A DNA stretch of 63,608 nt from a bacterium EF100-94H03 bin56 (GCA_002238685.1 MPMV01000024.1:1-63608); one strand, 5' to 3'; counted from the first letter of the stretch, positions 48,560-58,020 are shown. Made by a program: numbers and translations. The notes: generated by a model from the sequence alone, not told the origin.

Positions 48560-48940
48560 AGAATTGGCGGCCCTGCCGCCGCCCCTTCCTGCTGCTTCCC
48601 TTTCCGCCGTGTTCGCGACGACAGTCGCGCCGAGCGTCCTGGCGACACCGACGAGATCGGGACCGGTATCCCGGGCTCCGCCACCGGCGATGATGAGGCG
48701 ACGCTCGATCGAGCAGAGAATCGCCGACGCCTCGTCCACCAGCCTCGCGGCCGATTCGGGACGCCGGGGCGGGAGGACCGTCTGCCATTCTCCCTCGACC
48801 TCTCGCCGAGCAGATCGATCAGAGTAGAGATATGGACTGCCTCGATCGCTCTCCGGCGATGATCGAGAAGGCCAGGGTCGGCAGCTCGGGGACATCGCAT
48901 ACCTTTCGCGCCGTCGCGCTCATCGCGTTCAGGGGACGCG
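48560..48940 (-). pseudogene. Decayed fragment of a TPP-dependent (acetolactate synthase-like) enzyme
   Basis: Pieces of one protein appear in different frames in the order expected: DVPELPTLAFSIIAGERSR (around 48840-48890), AVHISTLIDLLGERSREN, then ESAARLVDEASAILCSIERRLIIAGGGARDTG (to about 48590). The last is the middle domain of TPP enzymes such as acetolactate synthase, after the VHIxxxxDLL join. Both ends of the enzyme are missing and at least one frameshift separates the pieces. No intact copy is nearby. Confidence 0.6.
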
Positions 48941-49190
48941 TGGCCTCCTTGTTGCTCCCTGGTTTCGCAGGGCACGTCCCGACCCCTGCTGACACTTCCG
49001 GGCCCATCCCCGTGGCCACCCCGGGGTGAGCACCTCGAAGATCGCGGGCGTGGGCGGGTATCCCGGGGAGGCAGTCGGAGTCATTGGTATCAGGCCGGAC
49101 AAGATGCTCAGGCACGCACTGACGTGTGGAATCCAGCCTTCGGTTGTCCCATTCTTCAGGGCTGCCGCCGTTCCAACAGGAGAATCGATC

Positions 49191-49616
49191 ATGGAGGGAT
49201 CCGCCTACGCCGGCGACGTCATGCCGGCTCAAGCCTTCGTCGCCCTCGAGAGCGACGAGAACGCAGTGCTCATCGATGTTCGCACGGAACCCGAATGGCG
49301 CTTTGTCGGGGTGCCGGACCTTTCGGGTCTGGGCAAGAGAACGAGGTTCGTCGAGTGGCAACTCTATCCCGACGGCCGGCCCAATCCGGCATTCGCGAGA
49401 CAGTGCGAGGAACAGGGTCTCGAGAAGGGCAAAGCGGTCTACTTCCTGTGCCGCTCCGGCGTGCGCTCCATGCATGCGGCGGTTGCCATGACATCGCTGG
49501 GCTACGGTCCCTGCTACAACGTGGCGGAAGGATTCGAAGGCGACAAGGATGCAGCGATGCAACGGGGCCGTCTTGGTGGCTGGAAGGCACGGGGCCTGCC
49601 CTGGCGTCAGGACTAG
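49191..49616 (+). CDS. Rhodanese-like sulfurtransferase
   Basis: 141 residues from ATG 49191, which has AACAGGAGA 7 bases before it; the frame upstream is open but unrelated. A single rhodanese domain: VLIDVRTEPEWRFVG, then the active-site loop FLCRSGVRSMHAA with the persulfide Cys, and NVAEGFEGDKD. Single-domain rhodaneses move sulfane sulfur or detoxify cyanide or sulfide. The hsp20 gene follows after a heat-shock-type promoter. Confidence 0.9.
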   Translation: MEGSAYAGDVMPAQAFVALESDENAVLIDVRTEPEWRFVGVPDLSGLGKRTRFVEWQLYPDGRPNPAFARQCEEQGLEKGKAVYFLCRSGVRSMHAAVAMTSLGYGPCYNVAEGFEGDKDAAMQRGRLGGWKARGLPWRQD

Positions 49617-49617
49617 G

Positions 49618-49645
49618 CTTGAAATCCGAAAAACCCTGCCCAAAT
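49618..49645 (+). promoter_or_regulatory. Sigma-32 (RpoH)-type promoter for hsp20
   Basis: CTTGAAA (49618-49624) and CCCAAAT (49639-49645) are 14 bases apart, close to the heat-shock consensus CTTGAAA-N13-15-CCCCATNT. The element is in the 140-base gap between the rhodanese and the small heat-shock gene and is correctly oriented for the latter. Expected start of transcription is near 49653. Confidence 0.7.
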
Positions 49646-49756
49646 CGGTAGGTGCAACCGTCCCTTGCCTCATGTGGAAGACCAGACGGGAGCAAAGGGG
49701 TTCTGCCTTCGGGGGAACCGCATCACTCACATACCGCTCAATGGAGGATATGTACG

Positions 49757-50218
49757 ATGACCCGATTCGATTTCTCTCCCCTGTTCCGTTCGACTGTCGG
49801 TTTCGACCGCATGATGAACATGCTCGAGGCCAGCGCCCGTTCCGGTGAGGAGGGCTACCCGCCCTACAACATCGAGAAGAAGGGCGAGAACGACTACTGC
49901 ATCACGATGGCCGTCGCCGGTTTCGGCGAAGACGATCTTGGAATTGAGGTCAAGGACTCCACCGTCACGGTGTCCGGATCGACGTCCGGCGAAGGCGACA
50001 AGGAGCAGACGTACCTGCATCGCGGCATCGCGGCCCGGAGCTTCAGGCGCGCCTTCCAGCTGGCCGACCATGTCCATGTTTCCGGGGCCAACCTGGAGAA
50101 CGGCCTGCTCCACATCGACCTCGTGCGTGAAGTGCCGGAGGCGCTGAAGCCGCGCACGATCAAGATCTCCACGGACCAGGACTCGCGCCAGATCGAGGCT
50201 TCCAGGCAAGCGGCCTGA
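49757..50218 (+). CDS. Small heat-shock protein Hsp20/IbpA-like
   Basis: 153 residues. The alpha-crystallin domain (about 38-125) covers PPYNIEKKGENDYCITMAVAGFGEDDLGIEV, LHRGIAARSFRRAFQLADHV and GLLHIDLVREVPE, the IbpA pattern. ATP-independent holdase that keeps unfolded proteins soluble. The ATG at 49757 has GGAGG 9 bases ahead; codons upstream lie outside the domain. A heat-shock promoter precedes it and a strong terminator follows. Confidence 0.93.
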   Translation: MTRFDFSPLFRSTVGFDRMMNMLEASARSGEEGYPPYNIEKKGENDYCITMAVAGFGEDDLGIEVKDSTVTVSGSTSGEGDKEQTYLHRGIAARSFRRAFQLADHVHVSGANLENGLLHIDLVREVPEALKPRTIKISTDQDSRQIEASRQAA

Positions 50219-50243
50219 CGGCAACACCGCAGGCATGACAGGG

Positions 50244-50276
50244 AGAGCGCCGGACAACAGGGTCCGGCGCTCTTTT
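50244..50276 (+). terminator. Intrinsic terminator after hsp20
   Basis: Stem GAGCGCCGGAC / GTCCGGCGCTC (50245-50255, 50262-50272) with a 6-base loop, followed by TTTT. It starts 26 bases past the hsp20 stop. Confidence 0.88.
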
Positions 50277-50474
50277 CGATTCTTCTTGTTGCCGGGGTAC
50301 CAGTCGGAAGTGAATGTACCGGCAGCACCAGCAGTAGCTTGCGGATGGCCAGGGCATGTGCACACACGCGAACCTGGAACGGCGCGCGTCACAGGGCACT
50401 ATCATCCCGCTCGCCGGTGCCGGTGGCACCCGACACAAGAGCATGGACCCGTTCGCGTCAGGACCTGACTCGAA

Positions 50475-50507
50475 GGGCGGCGGCAAGTCCGGATCTTGCC
50501 GCCGCCC
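50475..50507 (-). terminator. Strong hairpin after the peptide-binding protein gene
   Basis: Perfect 13-base stem GGGCGGCGGCAAG / CTTGCCGCCGCCC (50475-50487, 50495-50507) with a 7-base loop, 21 bases past the stop of the binding-protein gene. There is no U-run on the minus strand, so it may act with Rho or stabilise the 3' end. Confidence 0.6.
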
Positions 50508-50528
50508 TTAGTGGATCATTGATTCGCG

Positions 50529-52058
50529 CTACTCGCTTTTCGTGATCAATTCCCAGCGCAAGCTGGCTTCCTCGATCGGCTGGAAGCCATCGACGCTTGC
50601 CGAGTACGCCCGGGTGATGTTGAAGTGGAAGGGGATGAGCGAACCGCCCTCTTCGTACAACTGCCGCTGAAGTTCCCCGTAGAGCGCCTTGCGCTTCTCG
50701 AAGTCGGGTTCTCCGGCAGCCGCGTCGAGATTGGCGTCGAATTCGGCAACCCTCCAGTTGTTTTCGTTCCATGACGAATCGCTGCGCCACCCGAGGTTCA
50801 GGATCACTCCTGCTGACCTTTGCCACCACCAGGTCTGGAAGACCGTTTCAACCTGATAGACATCGTTCCAGTAGCCGTCAGCCGGCGCCACGACGATGTT
50901 GACCCTGATGCCGGCGTCCGCCACCTGTTCCTGGTAAACCTCCGCCATCGTCGACCAGTGCGGGTCCTTGTCGCTGGTGTAGAGATCGAATTCGATCCCG
51001 TCGGCGAATCCGGCCTCTGCCAGCAGACGCTTCGCCTCGGCAATGTCCTGCGGACAGTCGATATCGGCCTGGTAGGCATCGCCCGCCCATACCGGATGAT
51101 CACATGCGACCGTACCACCGTCGGGGCCGGCAATCAGATTGGTCATCTCCTGACGATCGACGGCGATCCGGACGGCCTTGCGAACCCTCGGGTCGTCGAA
51201 CGGCGCTCTGTCAACCAGGAAGATGATGCCCTTCCATTCGCCGGTCGGGATGGTCTGCGTCTTGAACTTGGGATTGTTCTCGAACATCGGCTTTTGCTGG
51301 GCGGTCAACGCCTCGATGTAATCGATCTGTCCGGTCAGCAGCGCCTGTATCCGCGCCTCGCTGTCCGGGATCGCGATCACCTCGACACGGTCGATGCCAG
51401 CTCGTTGACCCCAGTAGTCCTCGTTGACGACCACTTCGGAGGTCCCTTCGGGGTCCAGTCTGCTCAGTCGGAAGGGGCCGGTGCCAATACCGCTCGTGGC
51501 CATGGTATCGCCTGAGTCTTCCGGGATCATGATCATCTTCCATTCGGTCAACGCAATGGGCAGGTCCGCATCCGGTTGATTCAGGTTGAAACGCACCGTG
51601 TGGCTGCCGAGAGCCTCGATACTGTCAACTGACTTGATGGTCGAACGGTTCGGCGAATCGACTTCAGGATCCAGGATGCGGCTGATGCTGTAGACGACAT
51701 CGGCAGCATCGAAGTCCGAGCCGTCATGAAAACTGACACCTTCGCGCAGTTGCATGGTCAGGGTCAGGCCATCGTCGGCGATGCTCCACGACGTCGCGAG
51801 GTAGGGTGTTGCAGCACCGGTCTCGTCGGTTCGGGTCAACCGCTCGTGCACCAGCTGGTTCATGAAGTAGAACGCGTCGACGGTGTGCGCGTCCATGGTC
51901 TCGGCGCCTCCTCTGCCAAGACCGTGGGAAACCCGAAGAACGGTCTCCGCCATGGCGGTGCCGACGAACATCGTCGCACAGAGAACGACCGTTGCCGTGA
52001 CTTGGCTGAATCTCACGGCAATCTTTCGAATGGTCAATTGAGCGTTGTCTTTTCGCAT
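50529..52058 (-). CDS. ABC transporter substrate-binding protein, family 5
   Basis: 509 residues. A Sec signal (VVLCATMFVGTAMA, cleaved before ETVL) opens a periplasmic dipeptide/nickel-type binding protein: LTRTDETGAATPYLATSW, LREGVSFHDGSDFDAADVVYS and the PHWSTMAEVYQEQ region are typical. The cargo may be a peptide, but opine or amine binders also belong here. It is the last gene of the Dpp-type set, 372 bases after the ATPase gene, so a separate promoter is possible. Confidence 0.9.
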   Translation of the reverse strand: MRKDNAQLTIRKIAVRFSQVTATVVLCATMFVGTAMAETVLRVSHGLGRGGAETMDAHTVDAFYFMNQLVHERLTRTDETGAATPYLATSWSIADDGLTLTMQLREGVSFHDGSDFDAADVVYSISRILDPEVDSPNRSTIKSVDSIEALGSHTVRFNLNQPDADLPIALTEWKMIMIPEDSGDTMATSGIGTGPFRLSRLDPEGTSEVVVNEDYWGQRAGIDRVEVIAIPDSEARIQALLTGQIDYIEALTAQQKPMFENNPKFKTQTIPTGEWKGIIFLVDRAPFDDPRVRKAVRIAVDRQEMTNLIAGPDGGTVACDHPVWAGDAYQADIDCPQDIAEAKRLLAEAGFADGIEFDLYTSDKDPHWSTMAEVYQEQVADAGIRVNIVVAPADGYWNDVYQVETVFQTWWWQRSAGVILNLGWRSDSSWNENNWRVAEFDANLDAAAGEPDFEKRKALYGELQRQLYEEGGSLIPFHFNITRAYSASVDGFQPIEEASLRWELITKSE

Positions 52059-52430
52059 GATGTTTTCCTCACCTTGGTATGGGCTGAGCTTTTCCGAACG
52101 CCCAGAAACGCCCTCGTTCCGCCAGTTGACGGCGGAATGCTGTCAATCCGATTGGAGGGCCAGTCTAGGGCCTTCACGTCAGGAGGTCCATCAGACCGGC
52201 TGTGAAGCCGGAACAGGTGTCTGTCTTGTCTCTGATTCACAAAGATGAATCTCCCGGAGATACCGATGTCTTCGCGCCTCCATCGGGAGCGGGAAAACGG
52301 CTTGTGACCAGGGGCACCCGCCCGGGAAAAGGCAGTCAAGGTTCCTCCACGACGCAAGGCAGGGCTGATATCGTCTCTGGATGCAGACTGCGGTCTCGAG
52401 GCAATCGGACCTCCCCGGGCATTTCACCGA
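52059..52430. other. Gap between binding-protein and ATPase genes
   Basis: No gene, RNA or strong hairpin was seen in these 372 bases. It is much longer than the other gaps of the transporter cluster, and may hold a separate promoter for the binding-protein gene, which usually needs higher expression. Confidence 0.4.
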
Positions 52431-54479
52431 TCAAAGGCGACGGGCAGACTCCTTTGTCCTTTGCCTGCGCTCCAGATCCATGAGCGGGATGTGACAGCGG
52501 ATCACATGACCGTCGCCTGTTTTCTGCCATGGCGGTTTCGTCGTATCGCAGATCGTGCCGATCCTGTGTGGGCAGCGCCGCTGGAACGGACAGCCTCTGG
52601 CCGGGGGCGAGAGTTCCACCGCATCTTCTGCCATCAGGACCGGTATTGAATCGGGGTCCGGCTCGAGCACGGCGCCGAGCAGGACTTCGGTGTAGGGGTG
52701 AGAGGGCAGGGCATAGACCTTGCTGGATGGTCCGATTTCGCACAGTCGTCCCTGGTAGAGTACTGCGACCCGCCCGGCGATCGCCCGCACCACCGCAAGG
52801 TCGTGTGAAACATACACGTACGCTGCGTTGTGACGGGCCTGAAGTTCCATCAGCAAATCGAGGACCACCGCCTGAACCGAAACATCGAGCGCTGAGGTTA
52901 CCTCGTCGCAGAGAACCAGCTCGGGTTCCGCGGCGAACGCCCTGGCGATGGCGACCCGCTGTTTTTCGCCGCCCGACATCTGGCCGGGCAGGCGGCCGAG
53001 GTAGTGGGAGCCAAGACGAACATGTTCCAGCAGAGCGACGCTGCGGTCCCGCAACTCGCCAGCGTTGAGCCCGAAATAGAGCCGCAGCGGCTGGGCGAGC
53101 AACTCGGCCACCGTGTGACGCGGATTGAGCGAAGCATCCGGGTTCTGGAAAATGAGCTGGACCCGGCGCAAGAGATCCGTGTCACGCCGATCGACGGGCG
53201 CATTCAGGCTCACGTCGTTCTCGAACGTGATCGTCCCCTTTCGTGGCGGGCGCAACCCGGCGATGGTGTTGAGAATCGACGACTTGCCACTCCCCGACTC
53301 GCCAACCAGCCCCAACGTCTCGCCACGGGCTACGTCGAGCACGATATCGTCCACGGTAGGCGTGACGTCAGGTTGTCTTCCGAGAATCTGGTCGATGACA
53401 CCAGGCCTGGCGTAACTGATGGAGACATCATCGAGACGCAGGAGGGTGTCGGAGAGATCGCGGCTTCGACCATCTCCTCGTCGCGGTGGTTCGGGCGGTG
53501 GCAGGTTTTCGACTTTCTCGTGGTAATGACACCGCACGACCTCGTCGGTGGCGGTGGAAACCAGCGGTGGCGACACGTCGCGGCAGAGCTGTCCGGCCAT
53601 CGTGCAGCGATCCGCAAAGGCACAGCCCTGCACCGCCTTGCCCGGAGGTGGCGGGCGGCCGGGCATCGATGAAGGCACGACCGCTTCCTTGAGCTTGGGG
53701 ATCGACAGCAGAAGGCCACGGGCATAGGGATGGGCCGGGTTCCTGAGCACCTGGCGTGCCGGCCCCTGGAGCACGAGCTCCCCGGCGTACATGACGGCGA
53801 TACGATCGCTGACCCGTGCAACAGCGCCCAGATCGTGGCTGACGTAGACCATCGCGGTTCCTGTTTGGGCCGCCAGATCCCGCAACAGTTCGAGAACATG
53901 GGCTTGCGTGGTGACGTCAAGTCCGGTTGTCGGCTCGTCAAGCAGAAGTACTTCGGGCTTTCCCGCCAGAGCCATGGCGATGGCGACACGCTGTTGCTGG
54001 CCGCCCGAAAGTTCGTGGGGATAGCGCTCCAGGAGTTCTTCGGGTTCCGGCAAACGCACCTGCGACAACAATTCGATGACACGCTCACGGCGCCGCTCCG
54101 GCGCCAGCGTCGTGTGGAGTCTCACCGACTCTTCGATCTGGCGGCCGATTCTGGATGTTGGCGTCAATGCCTGGCCCGCGTTTTGCGGAATCAGGGCGAG
54201 ATCGCCGCCCCGAATATCTTCGAGGGCGTTGTTGTTCATGGCGAACAGATTGTGTTCCCGAAACAGGATGTCGCCTTCCAGAACACGCAGTCCCGGTTTC
54301 AGGAATCCCATCATGGCCAGAGCCAGGGTGCTCTTGCCGCAACCCGACTCGCCGACCAGCCCAACCGTCTCGCCCTTGCCGAAGCTGAAATCGACGTTGC
54401 GGAGAATTGCCAGGGTCGCGCCGCCGGCGCCGGTAAAGCCGACGCTCAGGTTGTTGACCTCGACGAGCGCATCCGTCAC
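52431..54479 (-). CDS. Fused dual-ATPase subunit of a Dpp-type ABC importer
   Basis: About 682 residues, two full ATPases in one chain (DppD-DppF fusion). Module 1: GESGCGKST, signature LSGGQQQR, Walker B LLLDEPT; module 2: GESGSGKSS, signature MSGGEKQR, Walker B LVLCDEVTS. Both end in the CX6-7C-type oligopeptide tail (GCAFADRC, GCPFQRRCPH). I chose the GTG at 54479, which opens MTDALVEVNNLSVGF and lies 7 bases past the permease stop; ATG 54515 would add 12 residues and overlap it. It powers uptake through the two permeases. Confidence 0.88.
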   Translation of the reverse strand: MTDALVEVNNLSVGFTGAGGATLAILRNVDFSFGKGETVGLVGESGCGKSTLALAMMGFLKPGLRVLEGDILFREHNLFAMNNNALEDIRGGDLALIPQNAGQALTPTSRIGRQIEESVRLHTTLAPERRRERVIELLSQVRLPEPEELLERYPHELSGGQQQRVAIAMALAGKPEVLLLDEPTTGLDVTTQAHVLELLRDLAAQTGTAMVYVSHDLGAVARVSDRIAVMYAGELVLQGPARQVLRNPAHPYARGLLLSIPKLKEAVVPSSMPGRPPPPGKAVQGCAFADRCTMAGQLCRDVSPPLVSTATDEVVRCHYHEKVENLPPPEPPRRGDGRSRDLSDTLLRLDDVSISYARPGVIDQILGRQPDVTPTVDDIVLDVARGETLGLVGESGSGKSSILNTIAGLRPPRKGTITFENDVSLNAPVDRRDTDLLRRVQLIFQNPDASLNPRHTVAELLAQPLRLYFGLNAGELRDRSVALLEHVRLGSHYLGRLPGQMSGGEKQRVAIARAFAAEPELVLCDEVTSALDVSVQAVVLDLLMELQARHNAAYVYVSHDLAVVRAIAGRVAVLYQGRLCEIGPSSKVYALPSHPYTEVLLGAVLEPDPDSIPVLMAEDAVELSPPARGCPFQRRCPHRIGTICDTTKPPWQKTGDGHVIRCHIPLMDLERRQRTKESARRL

Positions 54480-54486
54480 GGGAGGC

Positions 54487-55380
54487 CTACACCGGAGCCT
54501 TTTGGGCCCGGTCAATGCCGAGGGTCTTGGCGAGGGCGTCGGCGCTGAGGTTGACGCCGATTATCATCGAACTCAAGGCGATGATCGGCGCCAGCACCGC
54601 CCACGGCGCGACGGCCATGTAGCTGCGGCCGTTTGCAATCATCAATCCCCAGTCGGCGGTCGGCGGAGTGATGCCGAAGCCGAGGAACGACAGTGAACTG
54701 AATGCCAGGATCATCCACGACCAGCGCATGGCACCGTCGACCAGCATTACGTCCCGGACATTGGGCAGGATCTCGCGCCAGACGATGGTCCACATCCTCT
54801 CGCCGCGCGCCCGCGCGGCGGTAATGAAGTCCCTTGCCGTCACGTCGTGGGTTGCAGCTCTCGAGATGCGAATCACGGAGATGCCGTAGAAGAACGCCAG
54901 CGTGGGGATCAGGACGGCATCGGCGGTACCCAGAACAGCGATGATCAAAAGCAGGAACAAGATCCAGGGGATCGCCATGAAGGCGTCGACGACCCGCATC
55001 ACCACGTCATCGACCTTTCCACCGATCAGGCCGAGCACCAGGCCGAGCGATCCGCCCCACAACACGGCAATCAGGGTTCCCAGACCGGAAATGACCAACG
55101 CTTGCCGCCCGCCCAGCATGGTGCGGGTAAGGACGTCGCGGCCGAGATGATCGCCGCCGAGCCAATGCTCCGGGCTCGGGCTAGCGAGAACCAATCGTGA
55201 ATCCTGGGTTGTATAGTCATAAGGCACGATCCACGGCGAGATGACGGCAAGGAGGACATGGCCGCCGACGATTGCGAGGCCCACCAGACCGGAGGGACGT
55301 CTGGCCATCTCGCGGATTACCGCGCCGACCCGCAAAGCCCTGTTGCCGGGAGCCTCGTTCGCTGGATTCGCCACCGCCAT
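54487..55380 (-). CDS. ABC transporter permease, DppC-like
   Basis: 297 residues. An N-terminal tail and first transmembrane helix (about 30-52) come before GGDHLGRDVLTRTMLGGRQAL and five more membrane segments; the EAA-type loop is in AATHDVTARDFITAARARGERMW, which contacts the ATPase. DppB-DppC order is kept, with 4 bases from the upstream permease. Confidence 0.92.
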   Translation of the reverse strand: MAVANPANEAPGNRALRVGAVIREMARRPSGLVGLAIVGGHVLLAVISPWIVPYDYTTQDSRLVLASPSPEHWLGGDHLGRDVLTRTMLGGRQALVISGLGTLIAVLWGGSLGLVLGLIGGKVDDVVMRVVDAFMAIPWILFLLLIIAVLGTADAVLIPTLAFFYGISVIRISRAATHDVTARDFITAARARGERMWTIVWREILPNVRDVMLVDGAMRWSWMILAFSSLSFLGFGITPPTADWGLMIANGRSYMAVAPWAVLAPIIALSSMIIGVNLSADALAKTLGIDRAQKAPV

Positions 55381-55384
55381 GGTG

Positions 55385-56338
55385 TCAGACCTTCATGGTC
55401 CTGAGTCTGGGATTGGCGACCAGGGACAGCAGGTCGGCGACCAGGTTCAGCCCGACGTAGAGCACCGCGAGGATCAGTGCGATCGCCTGGACCAGTGCCA
55501 GGTCTCGGTCAGACACCGAATCGAGCATCAATCGCCCCAATCCCGGATAGTTGAAGACGACTTCGATGACCACGGTACCGCCAAGCAACCATGCGAGTGT
55601 CAGCGCCACCAGGTTGATGGTGGGAAGGAGTGCATTGGGCAGCACGTGCCTGAACACCACCTGCCAGTAAGGAACACCCTTGAGGATTGCCATCTGCACG
55701 TAGTCGCTTGCCATGACGTCGATCACGCAGGTTCTCACCATGCGCAGGATGTGCGCTGTCATGACGAAGGCGAGCGCAATGATCGGCAGGATGATGTCCT
55801 GGAGAAACTCGAAGACAGGGGCATCGGGCCTGGTGATGACAATTCCCGGCAACCAGCCCAGCCACACGCTGAAGAAGAGAATCAACAGTGTCGCGCTGAT
55901 GAACTCCGGCAGGGTCATGGCAAAGATCGCGCTCGTGGATATCCAGAGGTCCGCCGCGCGGTCGCGTGTCAGCGCGGCGATGACACCGAGCAGAATCGCA
56001 ATCGGGATCCCGACCGCAGAGGCTGCCGCACCAAGAAGAAGGGTGTTGCGCAGACGGATTTGCACCAGATCGGAAATCGGCTTGTTACGCCGGGTCGAAA
56101 TTCCCAGATCACCCTGGAGGGCGCCGCCCGCCCAGACAAAGAACCGCTCGTGGGCCGGCTGGTTGAGTCCGAAGTCGTCGCGGCACTTGGCGAGCTTGGT
56201 CTCCAGGGCCGTGTCACGTCCCAGATAGGCGGTACAGGCATCGCCGGGCAGTGCTTCCACGCCGACAAAGACGATGATTGTGACCATGACGAGCGTCAAC
56301 ACGCCTAGTGCCAACCGGCGCAGTATCAACTTGAACAT
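55385..56338 (-). CDS. ABC transporter permease, DppB-like
   Basis: 317 residues from ATG 56338 (MFKLILRRLALGVLTLVMVT). The first helix, FGLNQPAHERFFVWAGGALQGDLGIS and the EAA loop VIDVMASDYVQMAILKG are typical of DppB/OppB. It is the first gene of the importer cluster, and shares a 287-base gap with the divergent Rieske oxygenase gene, where both promoters should lie. Confidence 0.92.
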   Translation of the reverse strand: MFKLILRRLALGVLTLVMVTIIVFVGVEALPGDACTAYLGRDTALETKLAKCRDDFGLNQPAHERFFVWAGGALQGDLGISTRRNKPISDLVQIRLRNTLLLGAAASAVGIPIAILLGVIAALTRDRAADLWISTSAIFAMTLPEFISATLLILFFSVWLGWLPGIVITRPDAPVFEFLQDIILPIIALAFVMTAHILRMVRTCVIDVMASDYVQMAILKGVPYWQVVFRHVLPNALLPTINLVALTLAWLLGGTVVIEVVFNYPGLGRLMLDSVSDRDLALVQAIALILAVLYVGLNLVADLLSLVANPRLRTMKV

Positions 56339-56625
56339 GGTACCTCCGGGTCGACGCCGGGCACGGTGCTGATCTGAATCGCCCTTTCGATTTGTGTCAG
56401 AAACATAGCCCACTTGCGGTGTTCGTGCCACACACGTTGCCCATCGAGCACGCTCGATCTCGTCAACGTGCCCTCAGGCTGATGTTGCCACGTCGACACG
56501 AAAGTCCGCGGGACTGAGGCCGGGTGAGTTCGTGACAATCTCGCCTGCCAAGCGTGCCTTGTGATCCATTCGACCGGCCGATAGCATGTCGTCGATCTTG
56601 CCCCTTCAGCGGACGGTCCGCCTCC

Positions 56626-57759
56626 ATGTCGACCACCTACGTTCGCCTTGACGAGGTCTCGGAAACGTTACCGAGCGTCTTCTATTACGACCGTGATCAC
56701 CACGAACGGGAACTCAGGCAGATCTGGTACAGACATTGGTTGCTGGTAGGCCGGTCTGACGGGTTGGCAGCGGTCGGCGACTATCAGGTTGTGGAAGTCG
56801 GTGACCAGAGCGTCATCATCACGCGTGACGGGAATCACCGGTTGCGGGCCTTTCACAACACCTGCCGGCACCGCGGTTCGGTACTCTGCCAGCAATCGCG
56901 TGGCAGTTTTCGCGCCAGGCGGATCGTGTGCCCCTATCACGCATGGACCTACTCGCTTGAAGGCGAACTGACAGCAACACCCTGGCGTCTTGAGGGTGGC
57001 GGGTTCGATACCGCAAGATTCCCGCTCTACAATGTTGCTGTCGGAGAATGGGCGGGGTTCATCTTCATCAATCTTGATGAAAGCGCGGCGCCGTTCGATG
57101 ACCGGACACTCGGCGACACGCCTGCTCTCCTGGCGAACTGGAATCTGGGAGAGACCGTCACCGTCCACACGATGACACTGGATCTCGAGTGCAACTGGAA
57201 GGCGTTCTGGGACAACTTCAACGAGTGTCTGCACTGTCCCATGGTGCACCCGGAACTGTGCCGAATCGTGCCACAATTCCGCGAAGGGCTGGCAACCGGC
57301 AATGTCATGCGCAGTGACGGGGACACCTCTTCGCCCCTCATCGAGGGCGCGGTCACGTGGAGCGTCGGTGGCGCGACAAGTCTGCCGTGGTTCGAAGGAC
57401 TCACCGAGCGTGAGCAGCGGGCCGGCGCGACGTTCGGCGTATTCCCGCCGAGCGGCTATGTGGTCGTGCACGTGGATTACGCCAGGTTGGTGCACATGCT
57501 TCCCACCGGGCCTGAGCACACGCGGCTTGAGGTGTCGTGGCTCGTTCCACCCAAGACGGTGGAGCACCCCGGGTTTTCGGTAGAAAAGCTGATCGAGCTC
57601 GCCGAGACCGTGGTTCGCGAGGATGGCAGGGCAAGCGAGATCAACCAGAAGGGGTTGCGCTCCAACCGGCACAAGGCCGGCGTGCTTGTGCCGCAGGAGA
57701 TCTTCGTGCGCGATTTTCACGACTGGGTGAGAGAACAGTTGGACGAGGCCAACGATTGA
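56626..57759 (+). CDS. Rieske-type aromatic/amine oxygenase (GbcA/CntA-like)
   Basis: 377 residues from ATG 56626. The Rieske cluster is Cys80/His82 in CRHRG and Cys102/His105 in CPYHAW. The catalytic iron site is DNFNECLHCPMVHPE with His203 and His208 and bridging Glu200. That layout fits the glycine-betaine demethylase (GbcA) or carnitine oxygenase (CntA) branch rather than classic aromatic dioxygenases. No reductase partner is adjacent. Its divergence from the ABC importer hints at uptake and oxidation of an N-methylated compound. Confidence 0.83.
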   Translation: MSTTYVRLDEVSETLPSVFYYDRDHHERELRQIWYRHWLLVGRSDGLAAVGDYQVVEVGDQSVIITRDGNHRLRAFHNTCRHRGSVLCQQSRGSFRARRIVCPYHAWTYSLEGELTATPWRLEGGGFDTARFPLYNVAVGEWAGFIFINLDESAAPFDDRTLGDTPALLANWNLGETVTVHTMTLDLECNWKAFWDNFNECLHCPMVHPELCRIVPQFREGLATGNVMRSDGDTSSPLIEGAVTWSVGGATSLPWFEGLTEREQRAGATFGVFPPSGYVVVHVDYARLVHMLPTGPEHTRLEVSWLVPPKTVEHPGFSVEKLIELAETVVREDGRASEINQKGLRSNRHKAGVLVPQEIFVRDFHDWVREQLDEAND

Positions 57760-57928
57760 GCTTCTGTCGAAGTCACCGTGAGGCAGTTGCCAACGTTGTC
57801 AGCGTGTTCCATCAGGAGGCAAGACGGCTGCATTTCTTCCCTGGATGGACCCCTGCGCGCAAGGGTCTCATCGAGGACCCGGCCCATGACGAGTGCGACC
57901 GGAGTCCGGTGCTTTCCAGCGTTTTCGC

Positions 57929-57960
57929 TTGACTTGCGGACACATTCCTTCCAGGTTTGT
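57929..57960 (+). promoter_or_regulatory. Candidate metZ promoter
   Basis: TTGACT (57929-57934), 17 bases, then CAGGTT (57952-57957). The -35 is good and the -10 weak. The expected transcription start falls at about 57963, exactly at the 5' end of the riboswitch. Confidence 0.4.
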
Positions 57961-58020
57961 ACGACGTGGTGATTTGTGCCAACCGGCTTGCGGCCACGAA
58001 AAACAACCCGCTAAAAGGTT
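57961..58020 (+). promoter_or_regulatory. SAM-II (SAM-alpha) riboswitch
   Basis: The sequence follows the SAM-II consensus closely: CGTGGTGATTTG (57964-57975), the CCGGCTTGCGGCCACG stem part (57983-57998), a run of A, then GCTAAA (58010-58015) for the pseudoknot. This H-type pseudoknot binds S-adenosylmethionine and hides the ribosome site, so metZ would be turned off when SAM is plentiful. The class is mainly alphaproteobacterial, and metA/metX/metZ are its usual targets. Confidence 0.9.
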
